Of a stretch of 64,000 nucleotides of DNA, positions 35,622-43,209 are shown in pieces (the first letter of the stretch is position 1; every line of letters starts with the position of its first letter). The stretch lies in the NCBI GenBank assembly GCA_913009825.1, contig CAJVYQ010000003.1, positions 62,001 to 126,000 on the forward strand, written 5' to 3'. Made by a program: the position numbers and the translations under genes. The DNA is from an uncultured Deferribacteres bacterium (GTDB lineage Bacteria > Zhuqueibacterota > JdFR-76 > DREG01). The notes under the pieces were generated by a model. It was not told the origin of the DNA, made no database searches, and worked only from the letters and a program-made list of their open reading frames with translations.

Positions 35622-36677
35622 TCAATACGGGATTGAAAGCTGTACCGAAACCATATCTTCACTTTTGTTCATAACCTTAAATTTCCCTCTGTGAGATCGG
35701 ATAATAGACATCGCTAATGCCAGAGCATAATTGCCGCGAGGATCGGATAATAAGTCAAAATTATTCACTTTTCTTTCGCTTACTTTATCATTCAAACTAT
35801 ATAATTCGAAAAATATCAGGGCGTTTCCTAATTTCTTACGTACCGTAATTACAAGCCGATTTGAAGCGTTACCGCCATTTATCAGGGATTTGAGAATACT
35901 GTTAACAGCAAAGGTCATTTTTTTTTCGTCTATATACAAAGAAGGCACTTTAGCCTGGAATGAATATTTTATTTCTATCGGCTGTTTATGATTAGCGACA
36001 TCGGCAACACTGTTTTTAATTATTTTAACAATGTCATTTTTCTTTTTTGTTAATGTGGCCGGAATTGCCAAATCTTCAAGGTTGCCAAGATGAGAACCCA
36101 GATGTTCCAACCTTTCCAATAGTATTTGTGCAGAAAGAGAATTCCTTTTTGACGCAGTATTCGTCTTTGCGAAAGCTCTTGTCAATCCCATACAGGCTTG
36201 GTAATCAATCATAATATCATGGTTAACAACATCTAAGATTCCGGATATTTCTTTCATGGCAGTTAAACGACTTCTTTCATGCTGGACATTTCTAAGTTTA
36301 TCAGAAAGGTTGCCGGCCACTCCTCCAACAATCCACAAGAGAGCAATTTCGGAAATATTCTCAAATATTGGGGGGTTACTTCCTGATAAATGCAGAACAG
36401 CATGCGGCAAATAAACAACTGTCACCATTATAGAGAGTATTAATGCTCCTCTTTTGCCATTTCTGAAAGCTGCCAAAAGCACAGGCAAAAAATAAAGTTT
36501 TGTTAAAAAAATATGTAAAAATTGCCATCCGCCCGCTTGTTGATTAAAAGTAGTATAATGAACCACTCCGATTAACAGAGCAAAACCAACTATCAGGAGA
36601 ATTGATGTGTTCTTCTTGAGTAAATTCATACAAGAAGAAATTATTCTTATATTCAAAAAATCATTTAGCTTTTTCAT
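35622..36677 (-). CDS. Degenerate sensor histidine-kinase-like membrane protein
   Basis: A 351-aa protein. The first 130 residues have several membrane segments (SILLIVGFALLIGVVHYTT, ALLWIVGGVAGNL). A cytoplasmic helical segment follows, then a region that resembles a GHKL ATPase (KMTFAVNSILKSLINGGN, NYALALAMSIIRSHRGKF, VSVQLSIPY). The phosphoacceptor region reads DVVNHDIMIDYQ instead of the usual SHELRTPL, and I do not see an intact DxGxG motif. It may be a phosphatase-only or signalling-dead kinase. No response regulator is adjacent. It sits between the TPR and Cus genes. Confidence 0.7.
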   Translation of the reverse strand: MKKLNDFLNIRIISSCMNLLKKNTSILLIVGFALLIGVVHYTTFNQQAGGWQFLHIFLTKLYFLPVLLAAFRNGKRGALILSIMVTVVYLPHAVLHLSGSNPPIFENISEIALLWIVGGVAGNLSDKLRNVQHERSRLTAMKEISGILDVVNHDIMIDYQACMGLTRAFAKTNTASKRNSLSAQILLERLEHLGSHLGNLEDLAIPATLTKKKNDIVKIIKNSVADVANHKQPIEIKYSFQAKVPSLYIDEKKMTFAVNSILKSLINGGNASNRLVITVRKKLGNALIFFELYSLNDKVSERKVNNFDLLSDPRGNYALALAMSIIRSHRGKFKVMNKSEDMVSVQLSIPY

Positions 36678-36740
36678 AACCGGCGCCTAATTGTTTTTAT
36701 AAGGCTTCACTTATAAGTGCTGTAATTGTCCATTTTATAT

Positions 36741-37313
36741 CTAAGATTTCATCTTTCCCTTTATCTGTTCAATTTCCTTTTTTACCCGGCCGGTCATCTC
36801 ACTTTTTGGTTCTAAGGTTAAAAATGTTTGAAAATATTCCAGCGCTCTTTGATTGTTTTTGAGACTAAAACGGTAAATTATACCCAACTGCAGCCATACT
36901 TCTCCAAATTCGGGTGCTTCTTTTTTGACGGCTTCAAATAATTCAAGAGCTTCTTTTATCCTTCCGGTTTGTCTTAAAGCAATACCAAGGTCTACCCGAA
37001 CTTCCGGATTTTGTGGATTAAGCTTCATCGCTTTAGTGAAAATTTCCACAGCGGAGACATATTCCACGGACTCCGAATAAGCGCGGCCTAATTTCATTAA
37101 TAGAGAAAAATTATTGGAGTCATTTTTCACCTGCTCCACAAGTTCTTTTATCTGCCCGGTATCAATTCCTTCTGGTTGCCGAACGTCACTTTGGGGATTA
37201 TCATCCCGGGAGTGTATATGTTCCGGAACAGTTAAGGAATCTTTGAATAGATAACCGGCATAAATGAAAAACAAAATCAAAACCGTAATCAGGATGTTTT
37301 TAATATTTAACAT
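36741..37313 (-). CDS. Membrane-anchored TPR protein with HIHSRDD motif (paralog B)
   Basis: A 190-aa paralog of the protein at 25496-26083, with the same layout: a membrane segment (ILITVLILFFIYAGYLF), VPEHIHSRDDNPQSDV, then about three TPRs (AVEIFTKAMKLNPQNPE, IKEALELFEAVKKEAPEFGE, ALEYFQTFLTLEPKSE). The motif between anchor and repeats is conserved while its surroundings are not, suggesting function. This copy lies in the cus half of the island and the other copy lies by the SPFH genes. Confidence 0.85.
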   Translation of the reverse strand: MLNIKNILITVLILFFIYAGYLFKDSLTVPEHIHSRDDNPQSDVRQPEGIDTGQIKELVEQVKNDSNNFSLLMKLGRAYSESVEYVSAVEIFTKAMKLNPQNPEVRVDLGIALRQTGRIKEALELFEAVKKEAPEFGEVWLQLGIIYRFSLKNNQRALEYFQTFLTLEPKSEMTGRVKKEIEQIKGKMKS

Positions 37314-37385
37314 TTGTATTTCTCCCAGAATTGACGGGAAAGGAATAAATTATAGAAATTTATCCCTTTCCTTATTTCATCAGAA

Positions 37386-37589
37386 TTAGACTGCACTTTC
37401 ACCACGTTCTCCGGTGCTAATACGGACTGCATCAAACGCAGCCGTGATGTAGATTTTGCCGTCACCTTTTAAACCTGTATATGCTTTTGTCTGGATGGTT
37501 GAAATAATTTCTTCTCCAAGTTCATCAAGGCAAAAAATTTCAATCTTAATATGGGGTACATAATCAACCAAATCTTTCTGTTTACACAA
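37386..37589 (-). pseudogene. C-terminal fragment of a P-II-like protein
   Basis: The 67-residue frame KQKDLVDYVPHIKIEIFCLD... followed by TGLKGDGKIYITAAFDAVRI matches the second half of P-II proteins (T-loop end, beta strands, GDGKI). The first strand and helix (KxIxAIIKPFKLxxV) are missing: upstream in the same frame is a TAG after about 25 unrelated codons. The start codon would be TTG. I read it as a truncated paralog of the gene at 29071-29409. Confidence 0.65.
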
Positions 37590-37945
37590 AAAATATAAGT
37601 GCTGATTACAATACCCGGCTATCTCATCCCTTAATATTTTAAAGCGATACTTCGGACAAAACTATATAATACCTGCATTCGTAAATTGTATAACTTAACT
37701 TATTAAACCGTCTCATTGGCTTGTACCTCCCGGCTTTTTTCGCGCTTTCAAGGGAAGTACAATTTGCTGTTAAAACAAACGGTATAACCTTTTTAAGTAT
37801 ACCACTACTAAAAAGGTAGTGGTATTTTGAATTAATAAAATTGAAACAATTTTTGCCTGCAAAGAATACCAATAAACGTGGATAATTATATCGCAACAAA
37901 GTTCGCCGCTTTACACGCTTTCTTGCCGACAAAACTGTAAAAATA
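37590..37945. other. Intergenic region with a strong hairpin
   Basis: No convincing gene. It contains a perfect 10-bp stem ATACCACTAC (37799-37808) with GTAGTGGTAT (37816-37825), loop of seven. There is no T-run on either side, so it is not a standard terminator. Part of the region may be the lost 5' half of the P-II fragment. Confidence 0.4.
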
Positions 37946-38374
37946 TTAAATCAACAGAACTGTTATTTGTAGGTGAGTTAAAATTGATGTTACCGGTAAC
38001 CACGTTAAAAAGGAGGTGGAGATTTCGTCGTTGTTGATATTGTCATTTATTATAAATGGACAGTACGATTCCGTTTCCGGGTACAAAACGATTTTATTGC
38101 TGTTTGTTTTATAATCATTGTCTCTGTCCAGAGAAATATCAAGACAAGATTCATTGTGAAATTCCCCCTCTTGGTTCTCAGACAATGTGGCTTGGTTGAA
38201 GTGAAATTTTGTATCAGCGTGGAAATGTTCAGCAGAATATTCTCGTTCAATGGCCACGTGGCCGTCAACGCCCAAACAAAGCAAAAAACCGGGCAAAGCC
38301 GGCGGCACAATCAATGAATGCAAAAAGAGTACAGTTGCAATCATATAAATGAGCGTTTTTTTATCCCGCTTCAT
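37946..38374 (-). CDS. Small envelope protein with LCLGVDGH motif, metal-operon associated
   Basis: A 142-aa protein counted from the ATG at 38374, eight bases after the ArsR stop; an upstream ATG at 38410 would overlap ArsR. There is a hydrophobic N-terminus (LIYMIATVLFLHSLIVPPAL), then GFLLCLGVDGHVAIEREY, then a His-rich segment (AEHFHADTKFHFN). The C-x-G-x-DGHxxxE pattern recurs in small uncharacterised envelope proteins near metal genes, as far as I recall. Cys, Asp and His content suggests metal binding. It is the second gene of the ArsR-controlled unit. Confidence 0.65.
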   Translation of the reverse strand: MKRDKKTLIYMIATVLFLHSLIVPPALPGFLLCLGVDGHVAIEREYSAEHFHADTKFHFNQATLSENQEGEFHNESCLDISLDRDNDYKTNSNKIVLYPETESYCPFIINDNINNDEISTSFLTWLPVTSILTHLQITVLLI

Positions 38375-38381
38375 TTTATTC

Positions 38382-38741
38382 TTATTCTTCCACATGTTCC
38401 AGGGCATCACTAATTAAATTTTTAATATGCCGGTCATCAAGTGAATAATAGACCATTTTACCGACTTTCTGATGTTTGACCAACTTCATATTACGCAAAA
38501 TTCGCAACTGATGAGAAATGGCGGAAGTCGACACATTGGTCAAAGCAGTGAGATCACACACACACAGTTCTTCTTTTGATAAAGCTAAAACAAGCTGCAG
38601 ACGGGTTGGATCACCCAATAGTTTAAACATCTCCGCTATTTCGTCCATTTGATCCGCATCCGGCATGATGTTTTTCACATGATCCACTTTTTCCCGATCT
38701 ACAACATGGATACTGCAAATTTCCGCATTATTTTCCTTCAT
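38382..38741 (-). CDS. ArsR/SmtB-family metal-sensing repressor
   Basis: A 119-aa winged-helix repressor. The DNA-recognition helix region is LTNVSTSAISHQLRILR. Two metal sites can be read: a cysteine site (C9, C60, C62 in ELCVCDL, alpha-3N type) and a C-terminal site D103-x-H105 ... H116-x-x-E119 matching the alpha-5 zinc site of SmtB. This points to a Zn/Co/Cd sensor that releases DNA when metal binds. A perfect operator palindrome lies 14 bases upstream of the start. It likely represses itself and the downstream cus-containing unit. Confidence 0.92.
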   Translation of the reverse strand: MKENNAEICSIHVVDREKVDHVKNIMPDADQMDEIAEMFKLLGDPTRLQLVLALSKEELCVCDLTALTNVSTSAISHQLRILRNMKLVKHQKVGKMVYYSLDDRHIKNLISDALEHVEE

Positions 38742-38754
38742 TTAACCTCGTTTT

Positions 38755-38780
38755 TACGTATGAACATTTGTTCATACGTA
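38755..38780. promoter_or_regulatory. 12-2-12 ArsR/SmtB operator
   Basis: A perfect palindrome: TACGTATGAACA (38755-38766), TT, TGTTCATACGTA (38769-38780). The 12-2-12 form with TGAACA/TGTTCA half-sites is the classical SmtB/CzrA/CadC operator. It sits just upstream of the ArsR gene and 31 bp after the end of the TonB receptor gene, so it controls the ArsR-led unit. Confidence 0.9.
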
Positions 38781-38810
38781 ATATATGTAATACTTTCCGG
38801 ATGTGCAATA

Positions 38811-41330
38811 TTATTTCCTCTCTTTTTTAACAGGCTCAACAGAAGTCAGGGCTGCTTTAAATCCAGCCAAATCGATCACACTGATTAAATTATATACAGA
38901 CACCTGATCTTGGTAAATAGTAACAATGGCGGATTTTTGCGCCAGGCTGACATTTACGGAAGCCACACCGGGGAGCGCGTTCAACCGTTCATTTACGGTT
39001 TTTACACAATATTGACACGCCATGCCCTCAATTGCAAGCGTAACCAGACTGGTATTTTTAGAATTAAACTTTTTATTTCCAAACCCGCTTGTGGGCATGG
39101 AAACATTCAGAGTCATATAAATACTTCGTCCGGGTTCGGGCAGGAGAGCCAAATTTAGGTGCTCACGATAATATTTGTTGAAAATATTTTCAACACCGGC
39201 AATGATCTCCAAATTTTTACGAATTTTCCAGCCACCGCGCAGATCGAATACCGAGAAGCCGGGCGTGGATATTTCTCCGTACCGTTCGGCAAAACGGTTC
39301 TGTGCCGCGGTTAATTTGGCCGCTATTTCAAACCAGAAGCCTTTGTTGATATTATCGTACGTCAACTTTGTCGTGGAATTTAACGGTGCAATGAAAGGAA
39401 GCGGTTCGCCGGCTGCTTTGTCTTCTCCCCGATCGTAGGCAATATTTGCACTAAAATAAAACGAACGACCGAGAGAAACTCCGGCGTAAGCGCTGATTCC
39501 GAATATTTGCGCATCCTGAATATTGACAAACCGTTTAATCCCTTTCAAATTCTGGTAAGGGTTTTCCGCACTCAAATCGACCTCTGCGGAAATAAGATTT
39601 GTCAGGCTGTTATGATAAATTTCCAGATTCCAATTAACCCGGTTTTGCATCCCCTTCAATCCGATCCGTTTACTTAGATTGGTTTCTGAATTTAAACCCG
39701 GGCTGCCGAGACGGTAATACCCGTCGATCATGGGAGCGGCAATGTAACGTTCTACAGGCGTAGCCGCCTTAAAGCCTTTACTAACGGAAGCGTTGAGCGC
39801 AATATTTTTATTGATATTATAGAACATCGCAGCAGAACCGCTAAAAACGGTTTCATCGGTTTGTAAACTGCCTTGGTATCTCGCAGAAGTTGAATCGTTT
39901 TGTGCGCCGGAGGTGATAAAATTCGCCCTGATTCCGGTTTGAAATTTAAAACGGTCAGAAAAATTGGTCTCGTCTTGAACAAACACGCCCAACTCCCGCA
40001 CCGAAGCGTTTGGTAAAATATTGATAACCGGTAATTTTACATTATTTTGAACCACTTCGTTCACGGCGCTCATTTTCCATAAACTGAAATAAAAGCCGGA
40101 AGCTAATTTATTCTTACTGTTAATCGACCAACTACTCACAATATCTGCATTGTAAGTGTCTGTTTTCGAGTCTCCCAACGTCTGTTTATTCCCCGGCGCC
40201 TGGATGCGCATATTGTGAAACATCGGTTGGTAAGAAACGTTTATCGTAATTCGCTGTAATTTTTCACCCAAACCGGAAACAAAATAATTTAACGCGTAAG
40301 TCTCTCTTTTTTCTTTTGGAATGATGGTATTGGACGCCGGCCAGCCGATATCTTTTGCCCGGTAACTTTGTGTTGTAAATTGAAATTGTTGATTGGGCGC
40401 CGGGCGAAAGCGTATTTTCGCATGAATGCCAGCGGCTTGAAAACCGCTGTTTTTAACCGCGCCTCTTTTGGTTTGATAATCATCATGCTTGCCGTTAGTG
40501 ACGCCGGCAATAAAATCAAACTTCCGGTTGCCGCCGCTGAATGTTAAAAGACCGGTGCGGGAATTGGACACACTTTTGTATTTACTAACAAAATTGGCTT
40601 CGGTTTTAAATGCCGGACTGCCGCTGTATTGCGAGCTGATGGTTGAAATATTGATCACACCGCCCAGGTTGCCGGAGCCGTACTGTGCCGAACCAGGTCC
40701 TTTTTGCACTTCAATACTGGCGATTAAATCCGGTTCAAGCGTGGCAGTGCAGGCGTCCATCCCCATCGGGCAAGCCTGATTCACTTTCACACCGTCCACA
40801 AACACCAGTATCCGGGAGTCCGTCATGCCCTGAAAATAGGGCTTTGTCCCCCAGCCGCCGGCGCGGGAAACGGAAATACCTGGTACTTCTTTTAAAATTT
40901 CTCCTGCGGTGGTTGGCACAAATTTCCTGATTTCCGCCGCTTCCATTTTAAAAACCGGCATCGGATCATTGCGCAAAGCCTTTACGGTTACTCCTTCTAA
41001 TTCGATAATTTCCGGAATAAGACCGAAGTTAAGCGGCGAAACATCCCCCGCTTTAACCGTAATTCCCCTGATCTGCTTTTGATAGCCGATCACATTAGCT
41101 TCAAGTTTGTATTCTCCGGGTGGAATAGCTTTGATTTCATAAAAACCCTGCTCATTGGTTGCCGCGCCGAATGCTGTTCCCAGAACCGTAACATTTGCCA
41201 GCGGCAAGGGTTTGTTCAGTTTTGCGTCTTTCACCGTACCTCTGATCACTGTCGTTTGCTGTGCAAAACTTACAGTTGAATGCCAGATCGTGAAAAAACA
41301 GAAAATACAAATAAACTGTTTTATCCTCAT
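38811..41330 (-). CDS. TonB-dependent receptor with a C-terminal HMA metal-binding domain
   Basis: An 839-aa protein: signal peptide (to about SFAQQ), carboxypeptidase-regulatory-like domain (26-105), plug domain (about 120-235) and a 22-strand-type barrel. In the plug, a Cys/Met-rich loop QACPMGMDACTATLE (C187, M189, M191, C194) is a likely metal-binding site. After the last barrel strand (GRSIYMTLNVSM) a complete HMA domain begins at about 761 with GMACQYC (769-775). Receptors rarely carry HMA tails; this one would face the periplasm and could accept the metal after uptake. It lies between the mer genes and the ArsR-led cus genes on the same strand. Confidence 0.9.
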   Translation of the reverse strand: MRIKQFICIFCFFTIWHSTVSFAQQTTVIRGTVKDAKLNKPLPLANVTVLGTAFGAATNEQGFYEIKAIPPGEYKLEANVIGYQKQIRGITVKAGDVSPLNFGLIPEIIELEGVTVKALRNDPMPVFKMEAAEIRKFVPTTAGEILKEVPGISVSRAGGWGTKPYFQGMTDSRILVFVDGVKVNQACPMGMDACTATLEPDLIASIEVQKGPGSAQYGSGNLGGVINISTISSQYSGSPAFKTEANFVSKYKSVSNSRTGLLTFSGGNRKFDFIAGVTNGKHDDYQTKRGAVKNSGFQAAGIHAKIRFRPAPNQQFQFTTQSYRAKDIGWPASNTIIPKEKRETYALNYFVSGLGEKLQRITINVSYQPMFHNMRIQAPGNKQTLGDSKTDTYNADIVSSWSINSKNKLASGFYFSLWKMSAVNEVVQNNVKLPVINILPNASVRELGVFVQDETNFSDRFKFQTGIRANFITSGAQNDSTSARYQGSLQTDETVFSGSAAMFYNINKNIALNASVSKGFKAATPVERYIAAPMIDGYYRLGSPGLNSETNLSKRIGLKGMQNRVNWNLEIYHNSLTNLISAEVDLSAENPYQNLKGIKRFVNIQDAQIFGISAYAGVSLGRSFYFSANIAYDRGEDKAAGEPLPFIAPLNSTTKLTYDNINKGFWFEIAAKLTAAQNRFAERYGEISTPGFSVFDLRGGWKIRKNLEIIAGVENIFNKYYREHLNLALLPEPGRSIYMTLNVSMPTSGFGNKKFNSKNTSLVTLAIEGMACQYCVKTVNERLNALPGVASVNVSLAQKSAIVTIYQDQVSVYNLISVIDLAGFKAALTSVEPVKKERK

Positions 41331-41366
41331 AATTGCTGCCTTTAAGTTTTAATCCTTACTTTTAAA

Positions 41367-41968
41367 TCAAAAGATCACTGCAATACTATAAATTAAAAAG
41401 GCTGTTAGAAAAGGGCTGACTTTTGCAACAAGAGTCAGCATAGTTTGACTATTCTGATGTGTGCTTTTAAAAGAAATAATCGCCATCGGCGCGGTGAACA
41501 TGATGGCAAAAAGCAAACCGGCCAGCGACGCAGAACCTAAAGAGTGGGATGTCAACATCTTTCCGGCCACAATTAAAATAGGGGAATTGTACAGGCAGGC
41601 AAGGTTAAACCAAGCCGAACCGAATCGGATAACTCTTTTTTCACTATCGCCAATTTATGGAATTCCAGATGCGGAATGGGCAGATAAACAAAACGGGAGA
41701 TGATGTAAAGAGTAGCGAATACCGTTAGAAGAATACTTGGTTGATAACTTTCCCAATGTACCGGTTCTGTAACCAACACAAGAATGGAAAGAATCGTCAG
41801 ATATAAAACAACACGTATCAGCCAAACAGTTAGTAAATTCCGCAAGCGCTGCAGATGGCTTTGTTGCTTCAACCGAACGGAAAACAGGACATGAGTGGTA
41901 ATGGTACAAGGTTCAAAAAATGACAATCCACCCAACACTCCTGCACTGATTAACAAGATTGTATTCAT
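41367..41968 (-). pseudogene. CcdA/DsbD-like membrane thiol transporter, frameshifted
   Basis: Frame 1 (41968 to 41573) reads LLISAGVLGGLSFFEPCTIT with a half-way LTLPACTIPLF and then TAA. Frame 2 (from about 41573 down to 41367) continues LIVAGKMLTSHSLGSASLAG. Adding one T in the TTTT run near the junction joins PLF to LIVAGKM, giving about 200 residues with two Pro-Cys motifs (FEPC, LPAC) as in CcdA-type disulfide conductors. A role in passing reductant to a periplasmic thiol protein is plausible given the thioredoxin remnant beside it. Confidence 0.7.
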
Positions 41969-42047
41969 GGTTGGATTAACTTATTCTATTATTATTTTGT
42001 AAAAGTTTTGTTTCCGCCTGACATCGGACAGGTTTTAGCAATGTTTT

Positions 42048-42356
42048 TCAACCTGTTGGTTCGTAAGGCGACGAGTCTTGTCGCCCAACATTATGTATTG
42101 ACAACCTATCCTCAAGTTTTTGTTGCAATTTACGGGCAGACGGCAGACCGGAAAATGCCAGTTGCCCATCGATAACAATTGCCGGAGTAGTTAACAAACC
42201 AAGTCTTACCGCATAGTCCACTTCCTGCAAAATATTGCTTTCACGCTATTCAATCAATTCACTTCCCATATTTTCGATAACTTTGCATAAAACTTCTTTT
42301 GCGCGGCCATATTTACTGCAACCTGGTGATGAAAAGACTTCTACTTTTATACTCAT
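42048..42356 (-). pseudogene. Small thioredoxin-fold protein inactivated by an amber codon
   Basis: The ATG at 42356 begins MSIKVEVFSSPGCSKYGRAK..., then ELIE-stop-RESNILQEVDYA and on through LGLLTTPAIVIDGQLAFSG. The frame is continuous apart from one TAG where the family has Trp (TGG). The usual Cys-x-x-Cys is CSKY here, the second Cys changed to Tyr. Both changes are consistent with G-to-A substitutions. A GGGGAG site precedes the ATG. The C-terminal 17 residues come from a hairpin repeat (ggcgacgagtcttgtcgcc). Function would be redox transfer with the CcdA-like protein. Confidence 0.78.
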
Positions 42357-42395
42357 GTTTTTTCTCCCCGCTTACAAACAGTTATTTATTTTTTA

Positions 42396-42529
42396 CTTTA
42401 ATCGAGCGATTATGAACCTCAGACTATCACCTATTGAGTGAAATGTCATTCAGTAGGAATCTTATTGTTTTGATGTTAAAAATTAAAAAGATTCCTCCTG
42501 AATGACAAAAGGATCGCTCAGTTTAGGTT
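42396..42529. repeat. Diverged CCTGAATTGAG-family repeat
   Basis: The left end actttaatcgagcgatt and right end gatcgctcagtttaggttc are imperfect inverted repeats related to the 117-bp element at 19883. The inner arms ttcagtaggaatctt and aagattcctcctgaa pair. It lies between the merR stop and the thioredoxin start. Confidence 0.5.
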
Positions 42530-42541
42530 CTAGTTATATCT

Positions 42542-42952
42542 CTACTCATTTCCAATTTCCAACGCCTCTAAAATAGGGCACTCATTTGTGGCGCTATTGT
42601 CTTTGTTACATACTGTAACTAATTCTTCAAGAACTTTTTTAATTCTCTTCAGATCCCGAATTTTTGTTGCAACGTCAAGTAGTTTATCGAGAGCAATTTT
42701 TTTTACATCTCCACAGGTGGTTTCGGAATTAATTTTCAAAGACAAAAGTTCCGCTATTTCCATGAGTGAAAAACCCAGCTCTTTTGCCCGTTTGATAAAA
42801 TGGATGCGGGCAATGTCTTTATTTGTGTATTGCCGGCAGCCGGATTTTGTCCGCTTCGGCATTGGCAAAAGCCCGCGTTTTTCATAGAAACGAACGGTTT
42901 CAATATTTACGCCGGCGTTTTGGGCTAATTGTCCCACTGAAAAAGTTTGCAT
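42542..42952 (-). CDS. merR: MerR mercury-responsive regulator
   Basis: A 136-aa MerR protein: helix-turn-helix FSVGQLAQNAGVNIETVRFY and the REKRGLLP-type wing (here YEKRGLLP). The three Hg(II) ligands of MerR are all present: Cys80 (TTCGDV), Cys115 (VTVCNK) and Cys125 (NECPILEALE). It should bind Hg(II) as a dimer and activate a suboptimally spaced promoter. It lies downstream of merA and merTP on the same strand instead of divergently, so its target may be its own promoter region and the genes after it. Confidence 0.92.
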   Translation of the reverse strand: MQTFSVGQLAQNAGVNIETVRFYEKRGLLPMPKRTKSGCRQYTNKDIARIHFIKRAKELGFSLMEIAELLSLKINSETTCGDVKKIALDKLLDVATKIRDLKRIKKVLEELVTVCNKDNSATNECPILEALEIGNE

Positions 42953-42989
42953 TTAGTTTTTTCCTTGTTCAATATTTATAGTATACTGT

Positions 42990-43006
42990 CCGTACCATAG
43001 TACAGG
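42990..43006 (-). promoter_or_regulatory. Candidate MerR operator
   Basis: On the minus strand a dyad CCTGTAC-TATG-GTACGGA lies 37-54 bases upstream of the merR ATG. It resembles mer operators (CCGTAC...GTACGG). A 19-base spacer separates possible -35 (TGGAAC) and -10 (AGTATA) boxes, the long spacing typical of MerR promoters. The boxes themselves are weak. Confidence 0.6.
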
Positions 43007-43133
43007 GTTCCAATATTTTTTTAACCGCAGATCAGGATTTTCAACTTCTTTAAAAACAATTGCCGATTCACCTTCATAAACCGCGTTTTCAATAAAGGTT
43101 TTCATTTTATGGTCGTAAATCCATTGAAACCGG

Positions 43134-43174
43134 GTTGTCGATTCAGCGAATCGACCTACAATCGCTCAAACAGG
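43134..43174. repeat. Partial CCTGAATTGAG-family repeat
   Basis: The right part of the element family only: cgattcagcgaatcgacc followed by acaatcgctcaaacagg. The left end is missing. It lies between the merTP stop and merR. Confidence 0.55.
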
Positions 43175-43209
43175 CAGTTGTTATGTTTTCTCTTTCAGTA
43201 CATCCGGTT

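Noticed and set aside
37639-37932. 97-codon minus-strand frame beside the P-II fragment
   Set aside because: Its composition looks non-coding and it overlaps the hairpin and the likely lost part of the P-II gene. No domain recognised.
23590-42356. TAG recoding as an explanation for the two in-frame amber codons
   Set aside because: Intact genes in the window end in TAG (for example the shell genes ending at 3910 and 4740 and the P1B ATPase ending at 26387), and the thioredoxin copy has a second lesion in its active site. Point mutation is simpler.
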